DNA from: Variovorax flavidus | Lineage (GTDB): Bacteria; Pseudomonadota; Gammaproteobacteria; Burkholderiales; Burkholderiaceae_C | Length of the DNA: 64,000 nucleotides | Direction: 5' to 3' | Assembly: GCF_030317145.1 (NCBI RefSeq) | Contig: NZ_JASZYE010000001.1 | Coordinates: 1,612,001-1,676,000 of the forward strand | Part shown: piece by piece, positions 53,720 through 62,827 of the stretch | How the letters are laid out: each line of letters begins with the position of its first letter | How positions within the stretch are numbered: position 1 is the stretch's first letter | The notes under the pieces: model-generated | Seen by the model: only the letters and a program-made list of their open reading frames with translations | The model's database searches: none | What the model was told of the DNA's origin: nothing | Program-made: the position numbers and the translations under genes

Positions 53720-54883
53720 CTAGCGCTGCACGAACTGAAGAAGAAGCCGGCTCACTTCGTCCGGCTGCTCCTGCTGCACCCAATGGCCGGCGCCGCCGAC
53801 GATATGGACGCCCGTCATCTGCGTGCACGCACTGTCCTGCATGGCCTCGAAATCGCCGGGCTTCTGGTAGATGCCCCAGTCGCTCCGGCCGGCGATGAAG
53901 CACGAGGGCACGTCGATCGTCCGGCCCGCCCATGTCTGCAGTTCCGCCGTGTACTGCCCGCCGGTCCCGCAGCGATACCACTGCAGGCCGCCCTGGAAGC
54001 CGGTGCGGGCGTACTCGGCGGCGTACACCGCAAGCTCGTCCTCCGGCAGCCAGCGGCAGGCGGCAATCTGCTCCGGGGTCGGCATCTCGGCGGCGACGGT
54101 TTCGGCCATGGTCTTGTCGGCTTCCATCACGTAGTAGGTGGGCAGCTTTCCCAGCTCTTCGGCCGTGAGCGCCTGCAGGCGAAAGGGCTTGTTGGCAGGC
54201 CAATCCGCGCTCTTGCAGTGGTAGTAGGCACGCAGGAAGGCATGCAGGCCCTGCGGCGCCTGGCGCATGTGGCCATCGGCTTCTCGCGTCGAGTAGTACC
54301 ACTGGTAGTGCTTGCGCGGCGGCGACAGCCCGGGCAATGCCTCCAGCAGCGCGGCGATGGCGCTCGGGCCGGTGGCCGCGGGCGCGGGCGCGGACGCGGC
54401 CGTGCCGAAAGGTATGGGAGGCACGCCACCGAAGGGCGCGCTCATCAGCACGACCGATCGGAACACGTCGGGCCGCACCAGTGCGCACCACGCGGCGACC
54501 GGCGAGCCGAAGTCATGCCCCACGACCGCGGCCACGGTGCGATGACCCAGGGCAGCGACCAGGCCGAGCGCATCGCGCACGAGATTCAGCATGCGGAACG
54601 CGTCGAGATCGGCGTCGAAGCCTTCCTGCCAGCCAGTGGTGCGCCCGTAGCCGCGCTGGTCGGGCGCCACCACGTGATAGCCGGCCGCGGCAAGCGGCAG
54701 CATGACCTTGCGCCAGCTGTAGGCCAGTTCCGGAAAGCCGTGCAGCAACAACAGGCAAGGCCTGTCGGCCGTTTCGAAGCCGGCCTCCAGGATGTGCATC
54801 TGCAGGCCGTTGCTGTTGTCGACGGATCGCGACCGGATGCCCGGAGGCAGAGGCAAGGGATCGAGTGCGGGACCCATGGTCAT
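53720..54883 (-). CDS. Alpha/beta hydrolase, epoxide-hydrolase-like
   Basis: A 387-aa enzyme. The oxyanion motif HGFPELAYSW and the nucleophile D124 in VGHDFGSPVAAW match epoxide hydrolases, where Asp attacks the epoxide; the catalytic His is in GAGHWVQQEQP. A large lid domain occupies residues about 150-300. The ATG at 54883 follows AGGAGG. The neighbour in the same direction is an SDR. Substrate unknown; a haloacid or haloalkane dehalogenase activity is a less likely alternative. Confidence 0.88.
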   Translation of the reverse strand: MTMGPALDPLPLPPGIRSRSVDNSNGLQMHILEAGFETADRPCLLLLHGFPELAYSWRKVMLPLAAAGYHVVAPDQRGYGRTTGWQEGFDADLDAFRMLNLVRDALGLVAALGHRTVAAVVGHDFGSPVAAWCALVRPDVFRSVVLMSAPFGGVPPIPFGTAASAPAPAATGPSAIAALLEALPGLSPPRKHYQWYYSTREADGHMRQAPQGLHAFLRAYYHCKSADWPANKPFRLQALTAEELGKLPTYYVMEADKTMAETVAAEMPTPEQIAACRWLPEDELAVYAAEYARTGFQGGLQWYRCGTGGQYTAELQTWAGRTIDVPSCFIAGRSDWGIYQKPGDFEAMQDSACTQMTGVHIVGGAGHWVQQEQPDEVSRLLLQFVQR

Positions 54884-54926
54884 GACGTCCTCCTGGAGGG
54901 CCGGCCGTTGCGGCAATGACAGTGTG

Positions 54927-55844
54927 TCAGTGCCGACGGGCGTTCGCCATGGCCTTGCCCACTTCGTTGGTGCCTTGAGCCGCACCGCTCTGCGGAACGA
55001 TCTCGCCGCTGCGCTCGGTCACTTCGGCCAGCCGCGCCGCGAGTTGCTCGGGCGCATCGGCGCCGAGGCCGATCCAGGCGCCCTGGGTCAGCGTGATGTG
55101 CGCCGCCTCGAAGGTGCCGGCGCCCGCGCAGAGGATGGCGCGGGTGGGAGCGTCCTGCGCGGCCAGCACCAGCATCGCCGGCACCACGGCCTCGGGCTTG
55201 AGCGCATTGAGCACTTCCTCGGGCATCAGGTCCTCGGTCATGCGGGTGGCCGCCGTGGGCGCCAGGCAATTGACGCGGATGTCGTTCTTCGCGCCCTCGA
55301 TGCTCAGCGTCTGCATGAGGCCCACCAGTGCGAGCTTGGCGGCACCGTAGTTGCTCTGGCCGAAGTTGCCGTAGAGGCCGGACGACGAGGTCGTCATCAC
55401 GATGCGGCCGTACTTCTGCTCATTCATGATCGGCCACACGGCCTTGGTGCAATGCACGGCACCCATCAGGTGGACATCCATCACCAGGCGGAAATCGGCG
55501 ATCTCCATCTTCGCGAAGCTCTTGTCGCGCAGGATGCCGGCGTTGTTGATGAGGATGTCGACGCGGCCCCATGCGTCGACGGCCTGCCGCACCATGGCCT
55601 GCACGGCCTCGAAATCGGTGACCGAAGCGCCATTGGCAATGGCCTCGCCACCGGCCGCCTTGATCTCGTCCGCTACCGCCTGCGCCGCGCTCACGGAGCC
55701 GCCGGACCCGTCGCGCGCACCGCCGAGGTCGTTGACCAGAACCTTGGCGCCGCGCGCCGCCAACGCCAGTGCGTGCTGGCGACCCAGGCCATTGCCCGCG
55801 CCGGTGACGATGGCCACGCGGCCCTTGAAATCGAGATTGCTCAT
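54927..55844 (-). CDS. Short-chain dehydrogenase/reductase (MFE-2-like)
   Basis: A 305-aa SDR. The cofactor motif TGAGNGLGRQHALALA and the acidic NDLGGARDGSGGSVSAAQ insertion are typical of (3R)-hydroxyacyl-CoA dehydrogenase domains of multifunctional enzyme type 2. The catalytic Ser-Tyr-Lys is in TTSSSGLYGNFGQSNYGAAK. The C-terminus is longer than a minimal SDR (LTQGAWIGLGADAPEQL). A role in beta-oxidation of fatty or branched acyl-CoA is likely. Monocistronic or first before the epoxide-hydrolase-like gene. Confidence 0.9.
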   Translation of the reverse strand: MSNLDFKGRVAIVTGAGNGLGRQHALALAARGAKVLVNDLGGARDGSGGSVSAAQAVADEIKAAGGEAIANGASVTDFEAVQAMVRQAVDAWGRVDILINNAGILRDKSFAKMEIADFRLVMDVHLMGAVHCTKAVWPIMNEQKYGRIVMTTSSSGLYGNFGQSNYGAAKLALVGLMQTLSIEGAKNDIRVNCLAPTAATRMTEDLMPEEVLNALKPEAVVPAMLVLAAQDAPTRAILCAGAGTFEAAHITLTQGAWIGLGADAPEQLAARLAEVTERSGEIVPQSGAAQGTNEVGKAMANARRH

Positions 55845-55948
55845 GCCGGAATGCTTTCGTTGGAGTCGTTGACGCGTCGCGTTTTACCCCAAACAACCCG
55901 CCCTCCTCGTCTCCGCTGCGACCCGGTACTCCCCAGATGCATAGAGCG

Positions 55949-56033
55949 CCGCGGAACCGGCCCCGCCGGTCCGCCAGCGCTGCCCCCTGCAAGGGGGTAG
56001 GCGAAGCGACACGAAGTGCGCGAAGCCTGGGGG
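55949..56033 (-). repeat. Dispersed intergenic palindromic repeat, copy B
   Basis: Read on the minus strand it has the same block order as the copy at 10503-10584: CCCCCAGGCTTCGC, CACTTCGTGT, CCCCCTTGCAGGGGGCA, GCCGGTTCCGCGG, with small length differences. It lies between the SDR start and a response-regulator stop. Confidence 0.75.
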
Positions 56034-56037
56034 TGTG

Positions 56038-56415
56038 CTAGTTCGCCCGGCTCAGCTTCTCGCAGTAGTCCAGCAGCAGATCGATCTCGGCCGACTTGTC
56101 GAAGAAGGCGTCCGCGCCCATCGCCTTGGATCGTGCCCGCATGTCGGGCGTCGCATAGTTGCTGAGCACCACGACCTTCTGGTGGGCCGCCCGCTTCCGG
56201 CAGGCATCGACCACACCCAGGCCATTGCCCTGGTCCAGGAACAGGTCGACGATGGCGACGTCCCAGCTGTCCCGATGCCTTCGCAGCCACGACACGGCTT
56301 CGGCTTCGCCGCTCGCATGGGCCACCACGGTGGCATCCGCAATGTCTTCGAGAAAACCGACGAGGTTGTCCCGGATCACGGGGTTGTCTTCGACCAGGTA
56401 GGTCTTGAAAGTCAT
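56038..56415 (-). CDS. Orphan single-domain response regulator
   Basis: A 125-aa receiver (from ATG 56415) with E9-D10 in the acidic pocket, phospho-acceptor D57 (VAIVDLFLDQGNG) and a terminal Lys-containing loop (AFFDKSAEIDLLL). There is no output domain and no kinase next to it. The sequence resembles the receiver of LuxR/NarL-type regulators. The stop abuts copy B of the dispersed repeat, so loss of a C-terminal domain by insertion is possible but not shown. Confidence 0.85.
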   Translation of the reverse strand: MTFKTYLVEDNPVIRDNLVGFLEDIADATVVAHASGEAEAVSWLRRHRDSWDVAIVDLFLDQGNGLGVVDACRKRAAHQKVVVLSNYATPDMRARSKAMGADAFFDKSAEIDLLLDYCEKLSRAN

Positions 56416-56545
56416 TTTGAGGCAGGGCAAATCAGAGTTGACACACGGCTTTCGTCTCTGATGCCATCATCCCCGCCGTTCATGACACCACGGTGGGCCA
56501 TAGCGGGCAATGCAGGTAGGCATGCACCTACCGAGTGCATGCGGG

Positions 56546-58123
56546 TCAGAGCTCGGCGCGCTGACTGACGGGGGCCTGCGGCGTCTCGGCCCAGTGGTTC
56601 TTGAAGCCGAGCCGCGCCGGGGACACGTACTGCTCGCGGTAGATCTCGAAGGGCATGGTGTCGCTGGCCTCGATGCGCTCCTGGGCCTCGATAGAGGTCT
56701 GCGTCATGTGCTCGAACTGCGCCTGCTGTTCGGCCGGGAACGGCAGCGCCAGCAGCGTTTCGCGCGTGAGCTCGGACTGGGCGCGAACAAAGCCGACGAA
56801 GGAATTGTTGTGCGCCCTCATGGCTTCGAGCACCCGTGCCGACGGCAGCACGGCCGGATCGCCGAGGGCGGCGCGGGCGGCCTGCACGGCTTCGGCGTGC
56901 TTCGTACCGCCGTGTGCCGCATCCAGCGCATCGGCGATGGGCGCGAATTCTTCGAGCAACTCCGCACCCCATTCCGTGAGCACCACTTGCCGGCCGTCGC
57001 GCTGCAGTTGCAGGCCGGGTTCCCGGCCGCGCGCAGCCGTCAGGTGCTGGTTGTGCGCCAGGTCGACGATTTCCTCGCGGGTGTCGGGTGGGCTGTCCGT
57101 CAGCAGGCAGTGCAGCAGGAAGACGTCCAGGAAGCGCATGGTCTGCGCGCTGATGCCGACGGGCTCGAAAGGATCCAGATCCATCAGGCGCACTTCGACG
57201 TACTCGACGCCACGCTCGCGCAGCGCGTGCAGCGGACGCTCGCCGGGGTAGATCACGCGCTTGGGGCGGATGGTGCCGTAGAACTCGTTCTCGATCTGCA
57301 GCAGGCTGGTGGCGAGTTGGTTGTAGTCGCCGCCGAGACTGCGGATGCCGATGGCCTCGTAGGCGGGCCAGGGCCGGGTGAGCGCGTCCTGCAGCGAGGC
57401 GCCGTAGCCGTCGAGGCTGTTGTAGCTCACGGCCAGCGAGGCCTGGGCCTCGCTCTGGTAGCCCAGCCGGCCCATGCGCAGCGAGGTGCCGTGGGGCATG
57501 TGCATGCTGCCCTCGCCCAGCGGCTGCAACTCGTGCGGCCGGCCGTCGACAAAGGTCGCACACAGCGCAGGCGATGCACCGAAGAGGTAGAGCAACAGGA
57601 AAGCGTGCCGGCGGAAGTTGCGGATCAGCCCGAAATACTGCTCGCTCGACACCTCCGGCAGCGACCAGTTGTAGTGAATGCCCGAGATGGTCTGCATGCG
57701 CCGCCCGTAGCGGTGGCTGAGGCCCATGCGGTAGACGCTCTTGGCGCGCCCGACATTGGACGAGCCATAGCGCCCGATCGGGATGGTTTCATCGGGCGGC
57801 AGGCCGCACGGCATGCTCGAGGCCCAGAGGCGCTCGTCGCCGGCCTCGTTCAGGACGCGGTAGGTGAACTGGTGCACGCGCACCAGTTCCTCGAGCGCGA
57901 CCTCCACGTCGGCATGGGCGCCGGTGATGAGTTCGAGCTGTGATTCGCTGAAATCGGTGGTGATGTGCGGATGCGTGAGCGCCGAGCCCAGGGCCACGGG
58001 GTGCGGCGTCAATGCCAGCTTGCCATCGGGCTGCGCGCGCAGGCTTTCCTTCTCGATCCCGCGCCGGACTCCCCTCAGCCTTGCAGGCGAGAGCGCGTCG
58101 AGGCGCTCCTTCAATTTGGTCAT
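56546..58123 (-). CDS. gshA: Glutamate-cysteine ligase GshA
   Basis: A 525-aa enzyme of the E. coli-type GCL family that makes gamma-glutamylcysteine, the first step of glutathione synthesis. The GIEKESLRAQPDGKLALTP and TTDFSESQLELITG segments hold the metal- and nucleotide-binding Glu residues; ISGIHYNWSLPE, GVEYVEVRLMDLDPF and the terminal region are also typical. ATG 58123 is chosen (MTKLKERLDAL); ATG 58141 would add six residues. Length matches the family. Confidence 0.96.
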   Translation of the reverse strand: MTKLKERLDALSPARLRGVRRGIEKESLRAQPDGKLALTPHPVALGSALTHPHITTDFSESQLELITGAHADVEVALEELVRVHQFTYRVLNEAGDERLWASSMPCGLPPDETIPIGRYGSSNVGRAKSVYRMGLSHRYGRRMQTISGIHYNWSLPEVSSEQYFGLIRNFRRHAFLLLYLFGASPALCATFVDGRPHELQPLGEGSMHMPHGTSLRMGRLGYQSEAQASLAVSYNSLDGYGASLQDALTRPWPAYEAIGIRSLGGDYNQLATSLLQIENEFYGTIRPKRVIYPGERPLHALRERGVEYVEVRLMDLDPFEPVGISAQTMRFLDVFLLHCLLTDSPPDTREEIVDLAHNQHLTAARGREPGLQLQRDGRQVVLTEWGAELLEEFAPIADALDAAHGGTKHAEAVQAARAALGDPAVLPSARVLEAMRAHNNSFVGFVRAQSELTRETLLALPFPAEQQAQFEHMTQTSIEAQERIEASDTMPFEIYREQYVSPARLGFKNHWAETPQAPVSQRAEL

Positions 58124-58235
58124 GTTGATATGGCCTGTCATTCTTCGTGGGGCTGGAAGGTAGCACGATGAAAATAATGCTGCTCGAAGGACCTTGCTCG
58201 CCCCCACGGAGCCGGTCCGCGGCGTTCCACCAGCC

Positions 58236-58253
58236 GGCCGGGCTGCGCCGGCC
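58236..58253. repeat. GGCCGG-N6-CCGGCC hairpin between gshA and the esterase gene
   Basis: A 6-bp perfect stem with a 6-nt loop in the short gap between two minus-strand genes. It has no T run, and nearby GCCGGTCCGCGG resembles the end block of the dispersed repeat, so it may be a decayed relative. Confidence 0.4.
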
Positions 58254-58268
58254 TTCGCGGGGAAAACG

Positions 58269-58925
58269 TCAGGACAGGACGCGCAGGAGGAAGGCGTTGA
58301 GATCGGCGATTTCCTCCATGCAGACGGAGTGTTCCATGGGGTATTCATGCCACTCGATGTCGTAGCCGAGGGCCTTGAGGGCATCGCGGCCGTAGACGGC
58401 GCGCGCCAGGGGGACCACGCCGTCGCGCTGGCCGTGTGCCTGGAAGATGGGGGTGGACTGGTTGGCGGGGCTTCGCTCCGTGGCGATGGTTTCGGCCAGC
58501 GGGAGGTAGCCGGAGAGGCCGACGATGCCCGCCAGGCGTTCGGGGTGGCGCAGGCCGGTCATGAAGGACATGGCGCAGCCCTGCGAGAAGCCGGCGACGA
58601 CGATGCGGCTGGCCGGGATGCCACGTGCCTTTTCCTTCGCGAGCAGAGCCTCGATCTCGACCTGCGAGCTGCGCAGGCCGGTTTCGTCCTCGGGCTGGCC
58701 GGGGCCCAGGATGTCGTACCAGGCGGGCATCCGGTAGCCGCCATTGATGGTGACCGGCATGACCGGCGCATTGGGGAACACGAAGCGGACCGGGCCGACG
58801 GCCGAGAGTTCGAGTTCGTTGGCAATGGGCACGAAGTCATTGCCGTCGGCGCCCAGGCCGTGCATGACGAGGACGGTCGCCGTCGGGTTCGGGCCGGTTT
58901 CGATTTCGATGGGAGGAAGTGACAT
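58269..58925 (-). CDS. Carboxylesterase/phospholipase-type alpha/beta hydrolase
   Basis: A 218-aa hydrolase of the dienelactone/carboxylesterase (Abhydrolase_2) family. The oxyanion segment MHGLGADGNDF, nucleophile S114 in AGFSQGCAMSF, Asp in HGQRDGVVPL and His in PMEHSVCMEE form the complete triad. Start ATG 58925. Broad ester or acyl-protein hydrolysis is likely. Runs in the same direction as gshA but separated by a hairpin. Confidence 0.92.
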   Translation of the reverse strand: MSLPPIEIETGPNPTATVLVMHGLGADGNDFVPIANELELSAVGPVRFVFPNAPVMPVTINGGYRMPAWYDILGPGQPEDETGLRSSQVEIEALLAKEKARGIPASRIVVAGFSQGCAMSFMTGLRHPERLAGIVGLSGYLPLAETIATERSPANQSTPIFQAHGQRDGVVPLARAVYGRDALKALGYDIEWHEYPMEHSVCMEEIADLNAFLLRVLS

Positions 58926-59027
58926 GGCTCCGAAGTTACCGCAGAACGGTCGGCAAAGCCCGCAAGGACGGCGGGTTGGCTGACTTGGCCGGAAACCGGC
59001 CGGCCCTAGGATGGAGCGCCCAAAGCA

Positions 59028-59366
59028 ATGAAATCCACGTTGAACACCTCCCGCGACGCCGAAACCGCCGGCGCCCTGCTTGTCCGACCCAAGTTCGGTG
59101 GCGTGGCGCTGGTGTGCGGCGATTGCCAGAAGCGCAGCAACGGCCCGTCGAAGCTGAAGGCCAAGGACGTCCGCAAGCTGTTGAAGAAAGAACTGCACAA
59201 CCAGCCGGTGCGGCTGCGCATCGTCCAGTGCAGCTGCCTGGGCATCTGCCCCAGGAAAGCGCTGGCCGTCTCGGCTGTGGCTGCCGGGCAAGTGCTGGCG
59301 GCCGAGCTTCGTTCGGAAGACGAGGCACGCGCGGCTGCCGCCGCATTCGCGCGCGCTCTCTCCTAG
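59028..59366 (+). CDS. Thioredoxin-like [2Fe-2S] ferredoxin-type protein
   Basis: A 112-aa protein with five cysteines: C30 and C33 (LVCGDCQKR) and C68, C70, C74 (VQCSCLGICPRKA). The C-x2-C and C-x3-C arrangement fits a (2Fe-2S) ferredoxin-like thioredoxin fold. The middle is basic (KLKAKDVRKLLKKEL). Electron carrier is the likely role; partner unknown. Stop is convergent with the LysR gene. Confidence 0.8.
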   Translation: MKSTLNTSRDAETAGALLVRPKFGGVALVCGDCQKRSNGPSKLKAKDVRKLLKKELHNQPVRLRIVQCSCLGICPRKALAVSAVAAGQVLAAELRSEDEARAAAAAFARALS

Positions 59367-59376
59367 GCGCGTTACT

Positions 59377-60270
59377 TCATCGGCATGTCGCCGCTTGCTG
59401 GATGCATTCGACGAGGTGCCGCGCCGCCGGCGTGAGCCGGAGGCCCTTGCGCCGGATCACGCACACCTGCAGGGTCGGCAGCGTCTCGTCCACCTCGACG
59501 CGCACGATGCCGTGATGCCTGAAGGCCAGTTCGGCCAGCGGCTCGACGAACATGCCGACGAGGTCCATGTGCCCGACCAGGCCCAGCGCGACTGTCACGG
59601 ACTCGCCGAGGATCATGCGCGCCGGAGGTGTGAGGCCCATGGGCGAGAAGATGGGCGCCACGAATTCGCGGCCCAGCTCGCCATCCCCGGGAAGCAGCCA
59701 TTCCGCCGTGTGCAGTTCGCGCAACGAACGGCAGTGGCGCAAGGGGTGACCCTCGCGCACGCCCACGGCCAGCTGCACGGGGAACAGATCGACGCTTTCG
59801 AACTCGGCGGGCAGCGTGCCCGGCCCGACGTGTGCGACGGCAAAGTCGAGATGGCCATCTCGCAGTCGCGCCAGCATCCACGGCAGCACGGCTTCGCTGA
59901 AATGCACGTCGACGGCCGGCAGGCGCGTGTGGAACTCGCGGAAGGCTTCCGGCAGCAGGGTCAGGGCGACCGACGTGCTCACAGCCACCGCCACCTTGCC
60001 GGTCGCGCCATCGCGGATCTGGGCGATCTCGTCGCGCGCGCGGCGCATATCGGCCAGCAGCAGGCGCGCGCGGGGCGCAAAGGCCTCGCCGTAGGGCGTG
60101 AGCCGCACGCCCTTCACGCTGCGCTCGACCAGCGGCGCACCGACTTCGCGCTCCAGTTCGCGCACGATCTTCGTCACCGCCGGCTGCGAAATACCGACGG
60201 CGCGGGCGGCACCGCGAATGCTCTTCTGTTCGACCACGGCCACGAAGGCAAGGAGCTGGTTCGGCTTCAT
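59377..60270 (-). CDS. LysR-family transcriptional regulator
   Basis: A 297-aa LTTR. Residues 1-65 are the winged HTH (MKPNQLLAFVAVVEQKSIRG, AVGISQPAVTKIVRELE); the remainder is a two-lobed effector domain. ATG 60270 is used because similarity begins at MKPNQLL; an upstream ATG at 60300 is in frame. Divergent from an MHS transporter and probably its activator, via a site in the intergenic gap. Inducer unknown. Confidence 0.92.
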   Translation of the reverse strand: MKPNQLLAFVAVVEQKSIRGAARAVGISQPAVTKIVRELEREVGAPLVERSVKGVRLTPYGEAFAPRARLLLADMRRARDEIAQIRDGATGKVAVAVSTSVALTLLPEAFREFHTRLPAVDVHFSEAVLPWMLARLRDGHLDFAVAHVGPGTLPAEFESVDLFPVQLAVGVREGHPLRHCRSLRELHTAEWLLPGDGELGREFVAPIFSPMGLTPPARMILGESVTVALGLVGHMDLVGMFVEPLAELAFRHHGIVRVEVDETLPTLQVCVIRRKGLRLTPAARHLVECIQQAATCR

Positions 60271-60285
60271 TGAAAACAAAAAGTT

Positions 60286-60297
60286 ATCTTCAAGGAT
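60286..60297. promoter_or_regulatory. Candidate LysR operator
   Basis: ATCTTCAAGGAT, an interrupted palindrome in AT-rich DNA, lies directly upstream of the lysR start and about 80 bp before the transporter ATG. The assignment is tentative. Confidence 0.35.
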
Positions 60298-60377
60298 CAA
60301 TTATTGTCTTTTCACGATCAAGACCTTTCTCTAGCATCCCGGCGCGACAACCCAACGACATCACTCAACCACAACCA

Positions 60378-61691
60378 ATGACCCACCCGCCCAGCCGCAC
60401 GCCGATCAGCCGGCGCCAGACGATCGTTGCGACCACCATTGGCAATGCGCTCGAATTCTTCGACTTCACCGTGTACGGATTTCTCGCGCTGGTGATCGGC
60501 AAGCTTTTCTTCCCGACCTTCAATTCCTACGGGCAGCTGCTGCTGACGGTGGCGAGCTTCGGCGTCGGCTTCGTCATGCGCCCGCTGGGCGGCATCGTGA
60601 TCGGCGCGTATGCCGACCGCGCCGGCCGCAAGAAGGCGATGACGCTCACGATCTTCCTGATGGCGCTGGGCTGCGCCTTGATCGCCCTCGCGCCCACCTA
60701 CGCGCAGATCGGCGTCGCGGCGCCGCTGCTGATCGTGCTGGCGCGGCTCATTCAGGGCTTTTCGGCGGGCGGCGAGGTGGGCGCGTCCACCACCCTGCTG
60801 GTCGAGCACGCCACGCCGAAGAATCGCGGCTACATGGCGAGCTGGCAGTTCGCGAGCCAGGGACTCGGCATCCTGCTCGGCGCCGTGGTCGTGGGCGGAC
60901 TGTCGACGGCGCTCACGCCGCAGGCCATGGAAAGCTGGGGCTGGCGCGTGCCCTTCTTCCTCGGCATGCTGATCGCCCCGGTCGGCATGTACATCCGCCG
61001 CCATCTCGAGGAATCGCTGGAGATCCGGCCCGAGCCGGCCAATGCGGCACCACGCCGCAGCAGCCTGTCGGAAGTGTGCGGCGAACACGGCAAGACGGTG
61101 CTCGCGGCCATCCTGAGCATCGTCGGCGGCACAGCTGCGGCCTATGTCGTGACCTTCTACATGCCGACCTACGCCATCCGCGAGCTGGGCATGCCGCCGC
61201 CGGTGGCGCTCTTCGGCGCGGCGCTCACGGGGCTGCTGTCGTTCGGGCTGGCGCCCTTCGTGGGCCGCTGGTCCGACCGGGTGGGTCGCAAGCCGCTGAT
61301 CGTCTGGAGCCGCATCGCGCTGGTGCTGCTGATCTACCCTGGCTTCCTGTGGCTCAACATGTCCCCCACGCCCGCTGTGCTCTTCACCGTGGTTGGCGTG
61401 CTGAGCCTCACCCTGGTGGTGCAGACGGTGCCGGGCATCACGATGCTGCCGGAGATGTTTCCCAAGCATGTGCGCGCAAGCGGCATGTCGCTGGTCTACA
61501 GCGTGGGCGTGGCGCTGTTCGGCGGCTTCTCGCCCTTCATCAGCACCTGGCTGCTGAACGCCACCGGCAACAAGCTCGCGCCGGCCTGGTACCTGTTGGC
61601 GATGACGACGGTCTCGCTGCTGGGCCTGCTCTGGCTCAAGGATTTCACGGGCAAGGACATCGACGCGGCCGGTGCGCACCAGCCCGCCTGA
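60378..61691 (+). CDS. MFS metabolite:H+ symporter (MHS family)
   Basis: A 437-aa, 12-helix permease. Family signatures are GNALEFFDFTVYGF in TM1, the loop motif GAYADRAGRKKAM and GGEVGASTTLLVEH; proteins of this kind (KgtP, ShiA, ProP, CitA) import carboxylates or betaine-like solutes with protons. ATG 60378. The next gene, 25 nt downstream, is a zinc peptidase-like enzyme, so the pair may import and hydrolyse an N-acyl or peptide-like compound under LysR control. Confidence 0.93.
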   Translation: MTHPPSRTPISRRQTIVATTIGNALEFFDFTVYGFLALVIGKLFFPTFNSYGQLLLTVASFGVGFVMRPLGGIVIGAYADRAGRKKAMTLTIFLMALGCALIALAPTYAQIGVAAPLLIVLARLIQGFSAGGEVGASTTLLVEHATPKNRGYMASWQFASQGLGILLGAVVVGGLSTALTPQAMESWGWRVPFFLGMLIAPVGMYIRRHLEESLEIRPEPANAAPRRSSLSEVCGEHGKTVLAAILSIVGGTAAAYVVTFYMPTYAIRELGMPPPVALFGAALTGLLSFGLAPFVGRWSDRVGRKPLIVWSRIALVLLIYPGFLWLNMSPTPAVLFTVVGVLSLTLVVQTVPGITMLPEMFPKHVRASGMSLVYSVGVALFGGFSPFISTWLLNATGNKLAPAWYLLAMTTVSLLGLLWLKDFTGKDIDAAGAHQPA

Positions 61692-61716
61692 TCACCGACT
61701 TTCAAGGACACCGCAT

Positions 61717-62814
61717 ATGTACAGCACCGCAGCCACCCGCCACTTCTCGGGCACCTACGCCGAGGCCCGGCGCAAATTCCTCGAGGCCGCCGCCCAGCGC
61801 GGCGCAGCCGTCGAATCTTTCGTGCTCGAAGCGCATCGCGGCGCACTGGGCGAAACGCTGGCCACCGACGTGGCCCTGCTGGGCAAGCCGAACGCCGCCA
61901 AGCTGATGATCGTGAGTTCCGGCACGCACGGCCCCGAGGGCTTCTGCGGCTCGGGCTGCCAGGTCGCCACGCTGAACGATGCCGACCTGATGTCGCGCCT
62001 CGAACAGGCCGGCGTCGCGCTGTTGCTGGTGCACGCCGTCAACCCGCACGGCTTCTCGCATCTGCACCGCACCAACGAAGACAACATCGACCTGAACCGC
62101 AACCACATCGACTTCGATGCGCCGCTGCCCGTGAACGCCGCATACGCCGTCGTCGAGCCCTTCGTGCTGCCGGGCACCTGGCCGCCCGCCGCCGCCGACG
62201 AGGCGGCAATGGCCGCATACATCGAGAAGCACGGCATGCGGGCCTATCGCGCCGCGGTCACGGCAGGCCAGTACACCTCGCCCGAGGGCGTGTTCTACGG
62301 CGGCAAGGCGCCGTCATGGAGCAACCGCACCATGCGCGGCATCCTGCGCAAGTACGGCACGGCCGCCACGCACATCGGCTGGATCGACATCCACACCGGC
62401 CTGGGGCCTTACGGACACGGCGAGAAGATCTATCCGGGCCGCAACGCGCCGGCCGACCTGGCACAGGCGCGCGCATGGTGGGGCGCCGACGTGTTCGCGC
62501 CCTTCGACGGCCAGTCGGCCTCGGCGGACGTCTCGGGCCCGGTGGTCTCGGCGATCTACGACGAGTGCCCGCAGGCCAGCGCAGCGCTGATGGGGCTGGA
62601 GTTCGGCACCCTGCCCGACATGGAAGTCATGACGCGCCTGCGCGCCGATACGTGGCTGCGCCGCCACCCGGAAGCGCCTGCCGAACAACAGCGCGCAATC
62701 CGGAAGGACCTGCGCGACGCCTTCTACTGCGACAACGACGAGTGGAAGGGCATGGTGCTCGGCCAGGCCCGCGTGGTGCTCCTGCAGACCCTCCAGGGCC
62801 TCAAGGGCGCCTAG
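61717..62814 (+). CDS. DUF2817/M14-like zinc carboxypeptidase-family protein
   Basis: A 365-aa cytoplasmic protein. The M14 zinc set is H71 and E74 (SSGTHGPEGFCG) and H226 (WIDIHTGLGPYG); DLNRNHIDF supplies the carboxylate-binding Asn-Arg. DUF2817 members are predicted deacylases or carboxypeptidases. ATG 61717 follows AAGGACA. Co-transcribed with the MHS transporter. A second AstE-type enzyme lies at 35794-36729, but the two are only distantly alike. Confidence 0.88.
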   Translation: MYSTAATRHFSGTYAEARRKFLEAAAQRGAAVESFVLEAHRGALGETLATDVALLGKPNAAKLMIVSSGTHGPEGFCGSGCQVATLNDADLMSRLEQAGVALLLVHAVNPHGFSHLHRTNEDNIDLNRNHIDFDAPLPVNAAYAVVEPFVLPGTWPPAAADEAAMAAYIEKHGMRAYRAAVTAGQYTSPEGVFYGGKAPSWSNRTMRGILRKYGTAATHIGWIDIHTGLGPYGHGEKIYPGRNAPADLAQARAWWGADVFAPFDGQSASADVSGPVVSAIYDECPQASAALMGLEFGTLPDMEVMTRLRADTWLRRHPEAPAEQQRAIRKDLRDAFYCDNDEWKGMVLGQARVVLLQTLQGLKGA

Positions 62815-62827
62815 AAGGATCGGACCT

